Assembly (NCBI RefSeq): GCF_003664585.1
Contig: NZ_RCHI01000003.1
Location: 124,001 to 188,000, forward strand
Length of the DNA stretch: 64,000 bases
Source of the DNA: Paenirhodobacter hankyongi
Lineage (GTDB): Bacteria > Pseudomonadota > Alphaproteobacteria > Rhodobacterales > Rhodobacteraceae
Direction: 5' to 3'
Under the pieces are notes generated by a model. That model searched no databases, was not told where the DNA came from, and saw only the letters and a program-made list of their open reading frames with translations. Made by a program: the position numbers and the translations under genes. Positions 36,299 through 44,327 of this stretch are shown in pieces. The first letter of the stretch is position 1, and the number at the start of each line of letters is the position of its first letter.

Positions 36299-36850
36299 TC
36301 AGAAGATCTCGCCGCCGCGGCGCGAGGAAACCTCGAGCAGCCCCATCACATAGGTCGCGACCGAGCGGAAGCAGACGAGGCTGATCTCGTCCGCGCCCGA
36401 GCGCCACAGCGCCACCGCCACCTGGGCGGCACGGGTGCGGCGCATCTCCATCACCGGCAGGGTGGCGAAGTCGAGCGGGCAGAGCTTCATCATCACCTCG
36501 CGGGCCTTCGCCCCCGAGACGGTGAAACGCGCGCGCATGTCCGACACGTTCACCACCAGCGCGTGGCTTTCGGCCAGCGCGGTGGCGAGCGTGGCGGCCA
36601 GCCCCGGCGCCTCGTCATAGCCGCAGACGAGCAGAAGCTCGTCAGGGCTCATCCAGCCGAGCGAGCGGCCGCCGGCCGCCGTCACCTGGCGCAGCGCCGG
36701 CACGGTCAGGCCGAGCGGGGCGAGCGCCGCGGCAAGCGCCGGGTCGGCAAGGTCGGCCCGGATCGTCACCATGCCGGTGAGCCCCGCCTCGGCCACGGTG
36801 GCGAAGCCCGTGTGGGTCTCGCCCTTCAGCGCGGACATTGCCTCAGACAT
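36299..36850 (-). CDS. soxG: Sarcosine oxidase gamma subunit
   Basis: A 183-residue subunit of heterotetrameric sarcosine oxidase. It resembles a degenerate GcvT half-domain, with SLGWMSPDELLLVCGYDEAPGLAATL, VVNVSDMRARFTVSGAKAREVMMKLCPLDF and SLVCFRSVATYVMGLLE as landmarks. Its ATG overlaps the 3' end of soxA. Last gene of soxB-orf97-soxD-soxA-soxG. Confidence 0.93.
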   Translation of the reverse strand: MSEAMSALKGETHTGFATVAEAGLTGMVTIRADLADPALAAALAPLGLTVPALRQVTAAGGRSLGWMSPDELLLVCGYDEAPGLAATLATALAESHALVVNVSDMRARFTVSGAKAREVMMKLCPLDFATLPVMEMRRTRAAQVAVALWRSGADEISLVCFRSVATYVMGLLEVSSRRGGEIF

Positions 36851-39797
36851 TGGCCTTCTCCCCTTCCTTGTCGTAGAAGCACGGATCGACGATCTTCACC
36901 TTGTGCACCCCCCCGCCATCGCCGGGGAAGTCGAGCACCTCGCCCATCCGTTCGGGCCCGTTCACGACCAGCCCCATCGCGATGCCCTTCTTCAGCGTCG
37001 GCGACCAGTAGGTCGAGGTCACGCGGCCCTGCGTGTTGCGCTGGCCGTTCGCGTTGTGGCCCTCGGCCACGGCATAGACGCCATCGGGCAGCACCGTGCC
37101 GTCGATCGTCTCGAGCCCGACGAGACGCCACCGGTCCGGGCGCGCCATCTCGACCCGCGCCTGTGCGCGCTTGCCCAGATAATCGTCCTTCTTCTTCGAG
37201 ATCGCCCAGCCGAGGTTCAGATCCTGCGGGATCACCGTGCCATCGGTCTCGTCGCCGATCATGATGAAGCCCTTCTCGGCGCGCATCACATGCAGCGCCT
37301 CGGTGCCATAGGGCATCGCGCCGAATTCGGCGCCCGCGGCATTCAGCGCCTCCCAGAAGGCCAGCCCCATGTTCGCGGGCACCGCGATTTCATAGGAGAG
37401 CTCGCCCGAGAAGGAGATCCGGAACACCCGCGCGGGGAAACCGCCGAGCGTGCCTTCGGCGAGGCTCATGAAGGGCAGCGCCTCTTTCGAGACATCCATG
37501 CCGCCGAGCTTTTCGAGCACCGCGCGCGCCTTCGGACCGACCACCGCGACCTGCGCATATTGCTCGGTCAGGTTGGCCGTGTAGACCTTCCAGTCCCACC
37601 ACTCGCATTGCAGCCAGTCTTCCATCCAGGCGTGGATATGCTCGGCCCCGCCCGAGGTGGTGTGGCACAGCCAGCTGTCCTCGCTCAGCCGCACCACGAC
37701 CCCGTCGTCCATCAGGAAGCCGTTCTCGTTGCACATGATGCCATAGCGGCACTTGCCGACCGGCAGGGTCGACATCATGCCGGTGTAGAGCATGTCGAGG
37801 AAGCGGCCGGCATCGGGCCCCTTGACCACGATCTTGCCCAGCGTCGAGGCATCGAGCAGCCCGACATTGGTGCGGGTGTTGGTGATCTCGCGGTTCACCG
37901 CATCGCGGTGGCTTTCGCCCGAGCGCGGGTAGCAATAGGGCCGGCGCCACAGGCCCACGGGTTCCCAATGCGCGCCTTTCGCCTCGTGCCAGCCGTGCAT
38001 CGGGGTGCGGCGCAGCGGCTGGAAGATCTCGCCCTTCGCCTCGGCCGCGACGGCGCCGAAGCTGATCGGGGTGTAGGGCGGGCGGAAGGTGGTGGTGCCG
38101 GTCTGCGGGATCGCCTGACCGAGCGCATCCGACAGGATCGCGAGACCGTTGATGTTCGAGAGCTTCCCCTGGTCCGAGGCCATGCCGAGCGTGGTATAGC
38201 GCTTGGTATGCTCGACCGAGGTATAGCCCTCGCGCGCCGCCAGCTGCACGTCGGAAACCTTCACGTCGTTCTGGTAGTCGAGGAAGGCCTTGAACTTGAG
38301 CGCTTCCTTCGCCCCCGCGGGCATCACCCAGACCGGCGCGAGCGGCGCCTCGGGCTCGACCTGAGCGGCGAGCCCGGCCTCGGCGCAGAGCGCGTCGAGG
38401 GTGAGCGCGCCATTCGCCGCGCCGACCGCCCGGGCCAGCGCCGTGCCGTCGGCCTTGATCGGCGGACGGGTGGCGTCGGGGCGGAACATCGCCCCCGCCT
38501 CGTCCCAGATCAGCTTGCCGCCGACATGCGAGAACAGGTGCACCACCGGCGACCAGCCGCCCGACATCGCGACACAGTCGCAGGCGACGGTCTCGATCAC
38601 CCCGCCCTCGCCCGCCTGGGCGCAGATCTCGACGCCGGTGACGGCCTTGCGGCCGAGCACCTTGGCGACACCGCGGCCCTCGAGCACACGCACGCCGCGC
38701 GCCTTCACCGCCATCGGCAGCGCGCCGGTGACGCTGTCGCGCGCGTCGATCACCACCGGCACGCTGAGCCCGGCGTCGAGGACGGCCAGCGCGGTGCGAT
38801 AGGCGTCGTCGTTGTTGGTCACGATCACCACGCGGTCGCCCGGGCTCACCGCCCAGTTCACCAGATAGTCGCGCACCGCCGAGGCCAGCATCACGCCCGG
38901 CACGTCATTGCCGGCAAAGGCGAGCGGGCGCTCGAGCGCACCGGTCGCGGTGATGACGAGACCCGCACGGATGCGCCACAGACGATGGCGCGGACGGCCG
39001 TCGCCCGGGGTGTGATCGGCCACACGCTGATAGCCGATGACATAGCCGTGGTTATAGAGGCCCGACACCATGGTGCGGGTGAAAAGCTGGACATTCTCCA
39101 TCTTTTCAAGCGCCTCGATGGCGTTCCTGACCCATTCGTCGGGGGCCAGCCCGTCGATGGTGCCGCCGTCGACCGGCGCACGGCCGCCCCAGAAGGCGGT
39201 CTGCTCCATCACCATCACGCGCTTGCCGGCCTTCGCCTCGGCCAGCGCCGCGGCAAGACCCGCGACACCACCGCCCGCAACCAGCACGTCGCAGAAGGCA
39301 TAGGTCTGTTCGTACCGGTCGGGGTCGGCCTCCTTCGGCGCGGCGCCCAGGCCCGCGGCCTGCCGGATCACCGGCTCGAACAGGTGCTTCCACGCCCATT
39401 TCGGCGCCATGAAGGTCTTGTAGTAGAAGCCCGCCGGAAACAGCTTGCTGATCTTGTCGTTGATCTCGCCGATGTCGAACTCGAGCGAGGGCCAGTGGTT
39501 CTGGCTTGCCGCCTCGGCGCCCTCGAAAAGCTCGGTGGTGGTGGCGCGCTGATCGGGCTCGAGCCGCGCGTTGCGGCCGAGGTTCACCAGGACGTTCGGC
39601 TCCTCGACGCCCGAGGCGACAAGGCCGCGCGGGCGGTGATACTTGAACGACCGGCCGAGCAGGGTCTTGCCCGAGCCGAGCAGCGCCGAGGCGAGCGTGT
39701 CGCCCAGAAACCCGCGCAGCGGCGTGCCGTTGAAGGTGAAGTTGAGGGGCTTCGAGCGGTCGAGAAGCCGCCCCCCTTTCGCAAGACGGGTGCTCAT
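36843..39797 (-). CDS. soxA: Sarcosine oxidase alpha subunit
   Basis: A 984-residue subunit of the tetrahydrofolate-linked enzyme converting sarcosine to glycine, 5,10-methylene-THF and H2O2. The N-terminus (FTFNGTPLRGFLGDTLASALLGSG) is the 2Fe-2S-like ferredoxin-related fold; a Rossmann NAD+ site follows (CDVLVAGGGVAGLAAALAEAKAGKRV, about residues 170-195); the C-terminal third (about 600-984) is a GcvT-type folate-binding domain (LLDASTLGKIVVKGPDAGRFLDMLYT). Start MSTRLAKGGRLLD overlaps the soxD stop by one base. Confidence 0.96.
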   Translation of the reverse strand: MSTRLAKGGRLLDRSKPLNFTFNGTPLRGFLGDTLASALLGSGKTLLGRSFKYHRPRGLVASGVEEPNVLVNLGRNARLEPDQRATTTELFEGAEAASQNHWPSLEFDIGEINDKISKLFPAGFYYKTFMAPKWAWKHLFEPVIRQAAGLGAAPKEADPDRYEQTYAFCDVLVAGGGVAGLAAALAEAKAGKRVMVMEQTAFWGGRAPVDGGTIDGLAPDEWVRNAIEALEKMENVQLFTRTMVSGLYNHGYVIGYQRVADHTPGDGRPRHRLWRIRAGLVITATGALERPLAFAGNDVPGVMLASAVRDYLVNWAVSPGDRVVIVTNNDDAYRTALAVLDAGLSVPVVIDARDSVTGALPMAVKARGVRVLEGRGVAKVLGRKAVTGVEICAQAGEGGVIETVACDCVAMSGGWSPVVHLFSHVGGKLIWDEAGAMFRPDATRPPIKADGTALARAVGAANGALTLDALCAEAGLAAQVEPEAPLAPVWVMPAGAKEALKFKAFLDYQNDVKVSDVQLAAREGYTSVEHTKRYTTLGMASDQGKLSNINGLAILSDALGQAIPQTGTTTFRPPYTPISFGAVAAEAKGEIFQPLRRTPMHGWHEAKGAHWEPVGLWRRPYCYPRSGESHRDAVNREITNTRTNVGLLDASTLGKIVVKGPDAGRFLDMLYTGMMSTLPVGKCRYGIMCNENGFLMDDGVVVRLSEDSWLCHTTSGGAEHIHAWMEDWLQCEWWDWKVYTANLTEQYAQVAVVGPKARAVLEKLGGMDVSKEALPFMSLAEGTLGGFPARVFRISFSGELSYEIAVPANMGLAFWEALNAAGAEFGAMPYGTEALHVMRAEKGFIMIGDETDGTVIPQDLNLGWAISKKKDDYLGKRAQARVEMARPDRWRLVGLETIDGTVLPDGVYAVAEGHNANGQRNTQGRVTSTYWSPTLKKGIAMGLVVNGPERMGEVLDFPGDGGGVHKVKIVDPCFYDKEGEKANV

Positions 39798-40120
39798 TAT
39801 TTCCAGCCCTCCCAGCCCGGGCGCTTGTTCTTGATGGCGGCGATCAGATCGGCCGGCGGTTCGGTCGTCTGCGCCGGATAGGAGCCGAAGACCTCGAGCG
39901 TGTTGGTGTCGCGCGCGGCGAGGAACCACTTGCCGCAGCCATAGGCATGGCGCCAACGCTCGAAATGCACGCCCTTCGGGTTCTTGCGGGTGAACAGATA
40001 CGCCTCGAACTCGGCGTCCGACGAGCCGGGGCCGAAGCGCTTCAGATGCGCCTCGCCACCGCCGGTGAGTTCGCTCTCCTCGGCGGCAACGCCGCAGTAG
40101 GGGCAGGTGAATGTCAGCAT
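39797..40120 (-). CDS. soxD: Sarcosine oxidase delta subunit (zinc-binding)
   Basis: A 107-residue subunit. The N-terminal CPYCG pair and the later RHAYGCGKWFLAARDTNTLEVFGSYPA block fit the zinc site (Cys6, Cys9, His, Cys) and family core. It overlaps soxA by one nucleotide (TAATG) and is separated from orf97 by 84 nt holding a repeat copy. Confidence 0.95.
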   Translation of the reverse strand: MLTFTCPYCGVAAEESELTGGGEAHLKRFGPGSSDAEFEAYLFTRKNPKGVHFERWRHAYGCGKWFLAARDTNTLEVFGSYPAQTTEPPADLIAAIKNKRPGWEGWK

Positions 40121-40150
40121 GTCAGCGGGCCTTCCTGATGGAGAGTGCCA

Positions 40151-40196
40151 GGGGCGCTGCCCCCGGACCCCCGAGGTATTTCGGGCAAGATGAAAG
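40151..40196 (+). repeat. Dispersed intergenic repeat, copy 4, inside the sox operon
   Basis: GGGGCGCTGCCCC hairpin, then GACCCCCGAGGTATTTCGGG and CAAGATGAAAGGG; the palindromic middle segment is missing. It lies between orf97 and soxD on the plus strand, opposite to the operon. A hairpin here could cause partial termination or mRNA processing between soxB-orf97 and soxDAG. Confidence 0.75.
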
Positions 40197-40204
40197 GGAG
40201 AGGG

Positions 40205-40498
40205 TCAGCATCGGCACACCCATGCGCCGTCACGCGCGAGCGGCATCTCCTCCGCGCCGGAGGCGACGAAGGCGGCCACGACCTCGGACCAGTCATGCCC
40301 GGTTGCCTCGGGCATGTCGGGGTAATCGAAGCTCAGATACTCGACCAGATGCGCCGGAACGTCGGGCTCGAGACTGGCCTTGTAGCGCGGGAAATGCTCC
40401 TGCACCGCACGCCAGTCGGCGAAGGTACGCTTCGTCAGCACCATCGCATCCTCGAGAAACACCAGCGTCAGCGCCGGTCCGGAAAGCTGCGCGGACAT
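40205..40498 (-). CDS. Unknown 97-residue protein encoded between soxB and soxD
   Basis: The ATG overlaps the soxB stop by one nucleotide, so translation is coupled to soxB. The product (begins MSAQLSGPALTLVFLEDAM) is soluble and acidic, with FADWRAVQEHFPRYKASLEP, the aromatic/acidic VEYLSFDYPDMPE stretch and a C-terminal WVCRC cysteine pair. It is not one of the four known subunits. Candidate roles are assembly, flavin attachment or a regulatory factor, all inferred from position only. Confidence 0.8.
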   Translation of the reverse strand: MSAQLSGPALTLVFLEDAMVLTKRTFADWRAVQEHFPRYKASLEPDVPAHLVEYLSFDYPDMPEATGHDWSEVVAAFVASGAEEMPLARDGAWVCRC

Positions 40499-41742
40499 CA
40501 GTGCGCCACCCCGGCCGCGACCGATTCGTCGATGAAGCGGCCCTCGCGGAAGCGGTTCAGGCCAAAGCCCTCGGCCAAGGGCGAATGGCCCTTCGCCACC
40601 AGTTCCGCCATCGCCCAGCCCGAGCCCGGGATCGCCTTGAAGCCGCCGGTGCCCCAGCCGCAATCGACGAAGATGCCCTCGACCGGCGTCTTCGAGATGA
40701 TCGGCGAATGGTCGCCGGTGATGTCGACGATCCCGCCCCATTGCCGCAGCATCTTGAGCCGCGACACCACCGGATAGGTCTCGACCAGGGCGCGGGTGGT
40801 CTCCTCGAGCGTGTACCACGAGCCGCGCTGCGTGTAGTTGTTGCAATGGTCGATGCCGCCGCCCAGCACCAGCTCGCCCTTGTCGGACTGGCTGATGTAG
40901 CAATGGACGAGGTTCGCCATGACGACGACGTCGATCACCGGTTTGATCGGTTCGGAAACCCAGGCCTGCAGCGCGACGGATTCGAGCGGCAGCCGGAAGC
41001 CCGCCATCTCGGCCAGAACGCCCGAGTGGCCGGCGACGACCATCGCGAGCTTGCCGCAGTCGATCGCGCCCTTGGTGGTGTCGATGCCCTGCACCTTGCC
41101 GTTCACCGTGCGGATGCCGGTGACCTCGCATTGCTGGATGATGTCCATCCCCATCGCCGAGCAGCCGCGGGCATAGCCCCAGGCGACGGCGTCGTGGCGC
41201 GCGGTGCCGCCGCGTTCCTGATAGAGCGCGCCCAGAACCGGATAGCGCGGCCCGTCGAGGTTGATGATCGGCACCAGCTCCTTCACCCGCTCGCGCGAGA
41301 TCCACTCGGTCTGCACGCCCTGCAGGGCGTTGGCATAGACCGTGCGCTTGTAGCCGCGCATCTCGTGCTCGGACTGCGCCAGCATCAGAAGACCGCGCGG
41401 GCTGAACATGACGTTGTAGTTCAGATCCTGCGACAGGCCCTCGTAAAGCTGCAGCGCCTTCTCGAAGATCGCGGCCGAGGCATCCTGCAGATAGTTCGAG
41501 CGGATGATCGTGGTGTTGCGCCCGGTGTTGCCGCCGCCAAGCCAGCCCTTCTCGATCACCGCGACATTGGTGATGCCATGCACCTTGCCGAGGTAATAGG
41601 CGGTGGCAAGGCCATGCCCGCCCGCGCCCACGACCACCACGTCATAGCGCTTCTTCGGCTCGGGCGAGCGCCAGGCGCGCTCCCAGCCCGCGTGGTAGCG
41701 CAGCGCCTCGCGCGCCACCGCGAACATCGAATACCGTCTCAT
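40498..41742 (-). CDS. soxB: Sarcosine oxidase beta subunit
   Basis: A 414-residue flavoprotein of the DAO/GlyOx fold. The FAD dinucleotide motif is VVVVGAGGHGLATAYYLGK (residues 35-53), followed by NTGRNTTIIRSNY. RGGTARHDAVAWGYARG holds His183, the position expected for the covalent FMN link in heterotetrameric sarcosine oxidases. CGWGTGGFKAIPGSG closes the FAD site. First gene of the operon; GGAAACGCG precedes the ATG. Confidence 0.96.
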   Translation of the reverse strand: MRRYSMFAVAREALRYHAGWERAWRSPEPKKRYDVVVVGAGGHGLATAYYLGKVHGITNVAVIEKGWLGGGNTGRNTTIIRSNYLQDASAAIFEKALQLYEGLSQDLNYNVMFSPRGLLMLAQSEHEMRGYKRTVYANALQGVQTEWISRERVKELVPIINLDGPRYPVLGALYQERGGTARHDAVAWGYARGCSAMGMDIIQQCEVTGIRTVNGKVQGIDTTKGAIDCGKLAMVVAGHSGVLAEMAGFRLPLESVALQAWVSEPIKPVIDVVVMANLVHCYISQSDKGELVLGGGIDHCNNYTQRGSWYTLEETTRALVETYPVVSRLKMLRQWGGIVDITGDHSPIISKTPVEGIFVDCGWGTGGFKAIPGSGWAMAELVAKGHSPLAEGFGLNRFREGRFIDESVAAGVAH

Positions 41743-41839
41743 CGCGTTTCCTTCGCCCGTCGACTGTCCGAAAGCGGCGAGTCACTGCCGCCCTCCCCCA
41801 CCTTGATGGACCCGCCCCTGTCGCGAAAGCCCCCCTCAA

Positions 41840-41880
41840 GCGGCATCGCAGGGAAAAAAGCGACATCGCCTCATGCGACA
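41840..41880 (-). promoter_or_regulatory. Direct-repeat cluster upstream of soxB, candidate operator
   Basis: The minus strand carries TGTCGC twice (complement of 41860-41865 and 41875-41880, 15 nt apart) and a related TGCCGC (41840-41845, 20 nt away). The spacing near whole helical turns suggests an activator or repressor site for the sox operon or ccmI in this 213-nt divergent gap. No sigma70 promoter was convincing here. Confidence 0.35.
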
Positions 41881-41955
41881 CGGCGCCCCCTCACGCGCTT
41901 GTCTCTTTCGTGCCCCGGACACATCGCCTAAACGGGGGCGAGGATAGGAGACGCC

Positions 41956-43521
41956 ATGCTGTTCTGGATACTCACCGCCGCCCTCGTGGCGATGATCGCC
42001 CTGCTGTTCGGTCTTGCGCTGCTGCGCCGGCACCCGGAGGAGGAGACCTCGACCGCGAGCTATGACGTGCAGGTCTATCGCGACCAGCTCTCCGATCTCG
42101 AGAAGGACCGCGCCCGCGGCGTGATCTCGCCCGAGGAGGCCGAGCGCACGAAGATCGAGATCTCGCGCCGGATGCTCGAGGCCGACCGGCAGGAGCGCGC
42201 CGGCAAGGAGCTGGGCCGGCGGGCGGGCGAGGCGCCGCGCGGCGCCACCCTTGCCGCCTTCGGTGTGGTGGTGGTGCTTCTGGGCGCGGCCTTCGCGGGC
42301 TATGCGGTGCTCGGCGCGCGCGGCTATGGCGACATGCCGATCCGCCAGCGTCTGGCCGAGGCCGACACCTCCTATGCCAGCCGCCCCTCGCAGGACGAGG
42401 CCGAGAAGCAGGCGGCCGCAAGCCGCGGCCCGGCCCCGGCGGTCGATCCGAAATTCGCCGAACTGATGGAAAAGCTGCGCCAGGCGGTGGCCGCGCGGCC
42501 GACCGACCTCGAAGGCCTGACCCTGCTTGCCCGCAACGAGATGGCGATGGGGAACTTCCGCGCCGGCTACGAGGCGCAGAAGCGGCTGATCGCGGCGAAG
42601 GGCGACGCGGCGACCGGCGAGGATTACGCCCAGCTTGGCGAGGACATGGTGGTCGCGGCGGGCGGACTTGTCACCCGCGACGCCGAGGCGGCCTTTGCCA
42701 CCGCCCTCGACAAGGAGCCGAAGAACGGCCTCGCGCTTTACTACGTTGGGCTGATGATGGGGCAGAACGGCCGGCCCGACCGCGCCTTCCTGCTCTGGGA
42801 CGGCCTGCTGCGCAACACCCCCGCCGAAGCGCCCTGGAACGCGCCGATCCGGGCGAATATCGAGGAACTCGCCTGGCTTGCGGGCGAGCAGAACTATACT
42901 CCGCCGGGCGCGCGCGGCCCCTCGGCCGCCGACATGGCGAATGCGGCGCAGATGACGCCCGAGGAGCGGATGCAGATGATCCGCGGCATGGTCGAGCAGC
43001 TGAACGACCGCCTCGCCTCCGAGGGCGGCCCGGTCGAGGATTGGGCAAAGCTCGTCTCCTCGCTCAGGATGCTGGGCGACACCGGGCGCGCCGATGCGAT
43101 CGCGACCGAGGCACGGTCGAAATTCGTCTCCGACAAGGAGGCGCTCGCGAAGATCGATGCGGCGACCCAGGCACCGGTCGGTGCGGCGATGGGACCGATG
43201 GGCGGCGGCGCCGCGGCCGGGGCCCCGATGGCCGGCGCGATGCCGGGGCCGAGCGCCGAGGACGTGCAGAATGCCGCCGAGATGAGCCCCGAGGAGCGCC
43301 AGCAGATGATCCGCGGCATGGTCGACGGGCTGGTCGAACGGCTGACGACCGAGGGCGGCTCGGCGCAGGAATGGGCGCGCGCCGTGCGCTCGCTTGCGAT
43401 GCTCGGCGACACGGGGCGCGCGAAGGAGATCTACGGCAAGGCGCAGGTGGCGCTCGCGGGCGATGCCGCGGCACTTGCCATGGTGCAGCAGGCGGCCGAA
43501 GCCGCGAAGGTGGCGCCGTGA
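41956..43521 (+). CDS. ccmI: Cytochrome c biogenesis protein CcmI with duplicated C-terminal module
   Basis: A 521-residue protein. Two N-terminal membrane helices (about residues 3-22 and 96-115) flank a cytosolic leucine-zipper-like loop ([23 protein letters not shown]), the CcmI-1 layout; the periplasmic CcmI-2 part has TPR repeats that bind apocytochrome c C-termini. The C-terminus carries two copies of a roughly 70-residue module (residues 321-390 and 431-500, about 60% identical by eye) joined by a Gly/Ala/Met/Pro linker. No ccmH or other ccm gene adjoins it. It overlaps ruvX by 4 nt. Confidence 0.9.
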   Translation: MLFWILTAALVAMIALLFGLALLRRHPEEETSTASYDVQVYRDQLSDLEKDRARGVISPEEAERTKIEISRRMLEADRQERAGKELGRRAGEAPRGATLAAFGVVVVLLGAAFAGYAVLGARGYGDMPIRQRLAEADTSYASRPSQDEAEKQAAASRGPAPAVDPKFAELMEKLRQAVAARPTDLEGLTLLARNEMAMGNFRAGYEAQKRLIAAKGDAATGEDYAQLGEDMVVAAGGLVTRDAEAAFATALDKEPKNGLALYYVGLMMGQNGRPDRAFLLWDGLLRNTPAEAPWNAPIRANIEELAWLAGEQNYTPPGARGPSAADMANAAQMTPEERMQMIRGMVEQLNDRLASEGGPVEDWAKLVSSLRMLGDTGRADAIATEARSKFVSDKEALAKIDAATQAPVGAAMGPMGGGAAAGAPMAGAMPGPSAEDVQNAAEMSPEERQQMIRGMVDGLVERLTTEGGSAQEWARAVRSLAMLGDTGRAKEIYGKAQVALAGDAAALAMVQQAAEAAKVAP

Positions 43522-43997
43522 TCTGCGACACGATCGAGGCCTTCGCCACCGCCCTGCCCCGCGCCGGCGCCGTCGCCGGGCTCGACCTCGGCACGAAGAC
43601 GATCGGGGTCGCGGTCTCGGACGGGCTGCGCTCGGTCGCGACGCCGCTGCGCACGATCCGGCGCGAGAAATTCACCCTCGATGCCGAGAAGCTGCTCGAG
43701 ATCATCGCCGGGCGGGCGCTGACCGGCATCGTGCTCGGCCTGCCGCGCAACATGGACGGATCGGAGGGCCCGCGCTGCCAGTCGACCCGCGCCTTCGCGC
43801 GCAACCTCGAGAAACTGACGCCGCTGCCGATCACCTTCTGGGACGAGCGCCTCTCGACCGTCGCGGCCGAGCGCGCGATGCTCGAGGCGGATCTGTCGCG
43901 CCGCGCACGCGCCGAGCGCATCGACCATGTCGCGGCGGGGTTCATCCTGCAAGGCGCGCTCGACCGGCTCGGCTATCTCGGTCGCGCCGATGGCTGA
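43518..43997 (+). CDS. ruvX: Holliday junction resolvase-like protein RuvX (YqgF)
   Basis: A 159-residue RNase H-like nuclease of the YqgF/RuvX group, proposed to process pre-16S rRNA or Holliday junctions. Catalytic region [16 protein letters not shown] near residue 20, [23 protein letters not shown] and [13 protein letters not shown] are the family landmarks. GTG start overlaps the ccmI stop (GTGA). Confidence 0.92.
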   Translation: MICDTIEAFATALPRAGAVAGLDLGTKTIGVAVSDGLRSVATPLRTIRREKFTLDAEKLLEIIAGRALTGIVLGLPRNMDGSEGPRCQSTRAFARNLEKLTPLPITFWDERLSTVAAERAMLEADLSRRARAERIDHVAAGFILQGALDRLGYLGRADG

Positions 43998-44226
43998 GCG
44001 CGGGGCGATCGAAAGCCCCTGCCGCAAGCTCTGCGCGCTTCATCCCGAGACGAAAGTCTGCACCGGCTGCTTTCGCCGCCTCGAGGAGATCGGCCGCTGG
44101 GCGCGGATGACGCCCGCGGAACGGCGCGCGGTGATGGCCGATCTTCCCGCCCGCGCGCGCGCCTGGGACCTCGCGGATCAGGGGGGCGCCGCCCCCCGTC
44201 CTGCGGACTCCCCCCGGGATATTTGA
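43990..44226 (+). CDS. DUF1289 cysteine-rich protein
   Basis: A 78-residue protein. The core [38 protein letters not shown] holds four cysteines in the CxxxC-x8-CxxC pattern of DUF1289, likely a metal or Fe-S site. It overlaps ruvX by 8 nt. The last 15 or so residues (after DLADQ) are encoded by the intergenic repeat that starts at 44181, so the C-terminus is probably non-conserved. Confidence 0.88.
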   Translation: MAERGAIESPCRKLCALHPETKVCTGCFRRLEEIGRWARMTPAERRAVMADLPARARAWDLADQGGAAPRPADSPRDI

Positions 44227-44240
44227 GGCAATTGGAAGCG
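44181..44240 (+). repeat. Dispersed intergenic repeat, copy 5 (overlaps the DUF1289 3' end)
   Basis: GGGGGGCGCCGCCCCCC hairpin, then ACTCCCCCCGGGATATTTGA and GGCAATTGGAAGCGG. In the sense of the plus-strand DUF1289 gene, whose stop codon lies inside the tail (gaTATTTGA). It faces copy 6 tail to tail. Confidence 0.7.
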
Positions 44241-44253
44241 GAAGAGGCCCCTG

Positions 44254-44317
44254 CTTTCATCTTGGCCGAAATACCTCGGGGGTGAGCGGCCCTGGCCGCG
44301 AGGGGGCAGCGCCCCCT
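44254..44317 (-). repeat. Dispersed intergenic repeat, copy 6 (downstream of DegT gene)
   Basis: Minus strand: AGGGGGCGCTGCCCCCT, a short middle, CACCCCCGAGGTATTTCGGC, CAAGATGAAAG. In gene sense 11 nt after the aminotransferase stop. Middle segment contains a GCGGCC/GGCCGC palindrome. Confidence 0.75.
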
Positions 44318-44327
44318 TGCCCCGGCC

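Noticed and set aside
36771-39881. Long open frame antisense to soxA
   Set aside because: Same low-complexity antisense composition; soxA and soxG on the other strand have clear domains.
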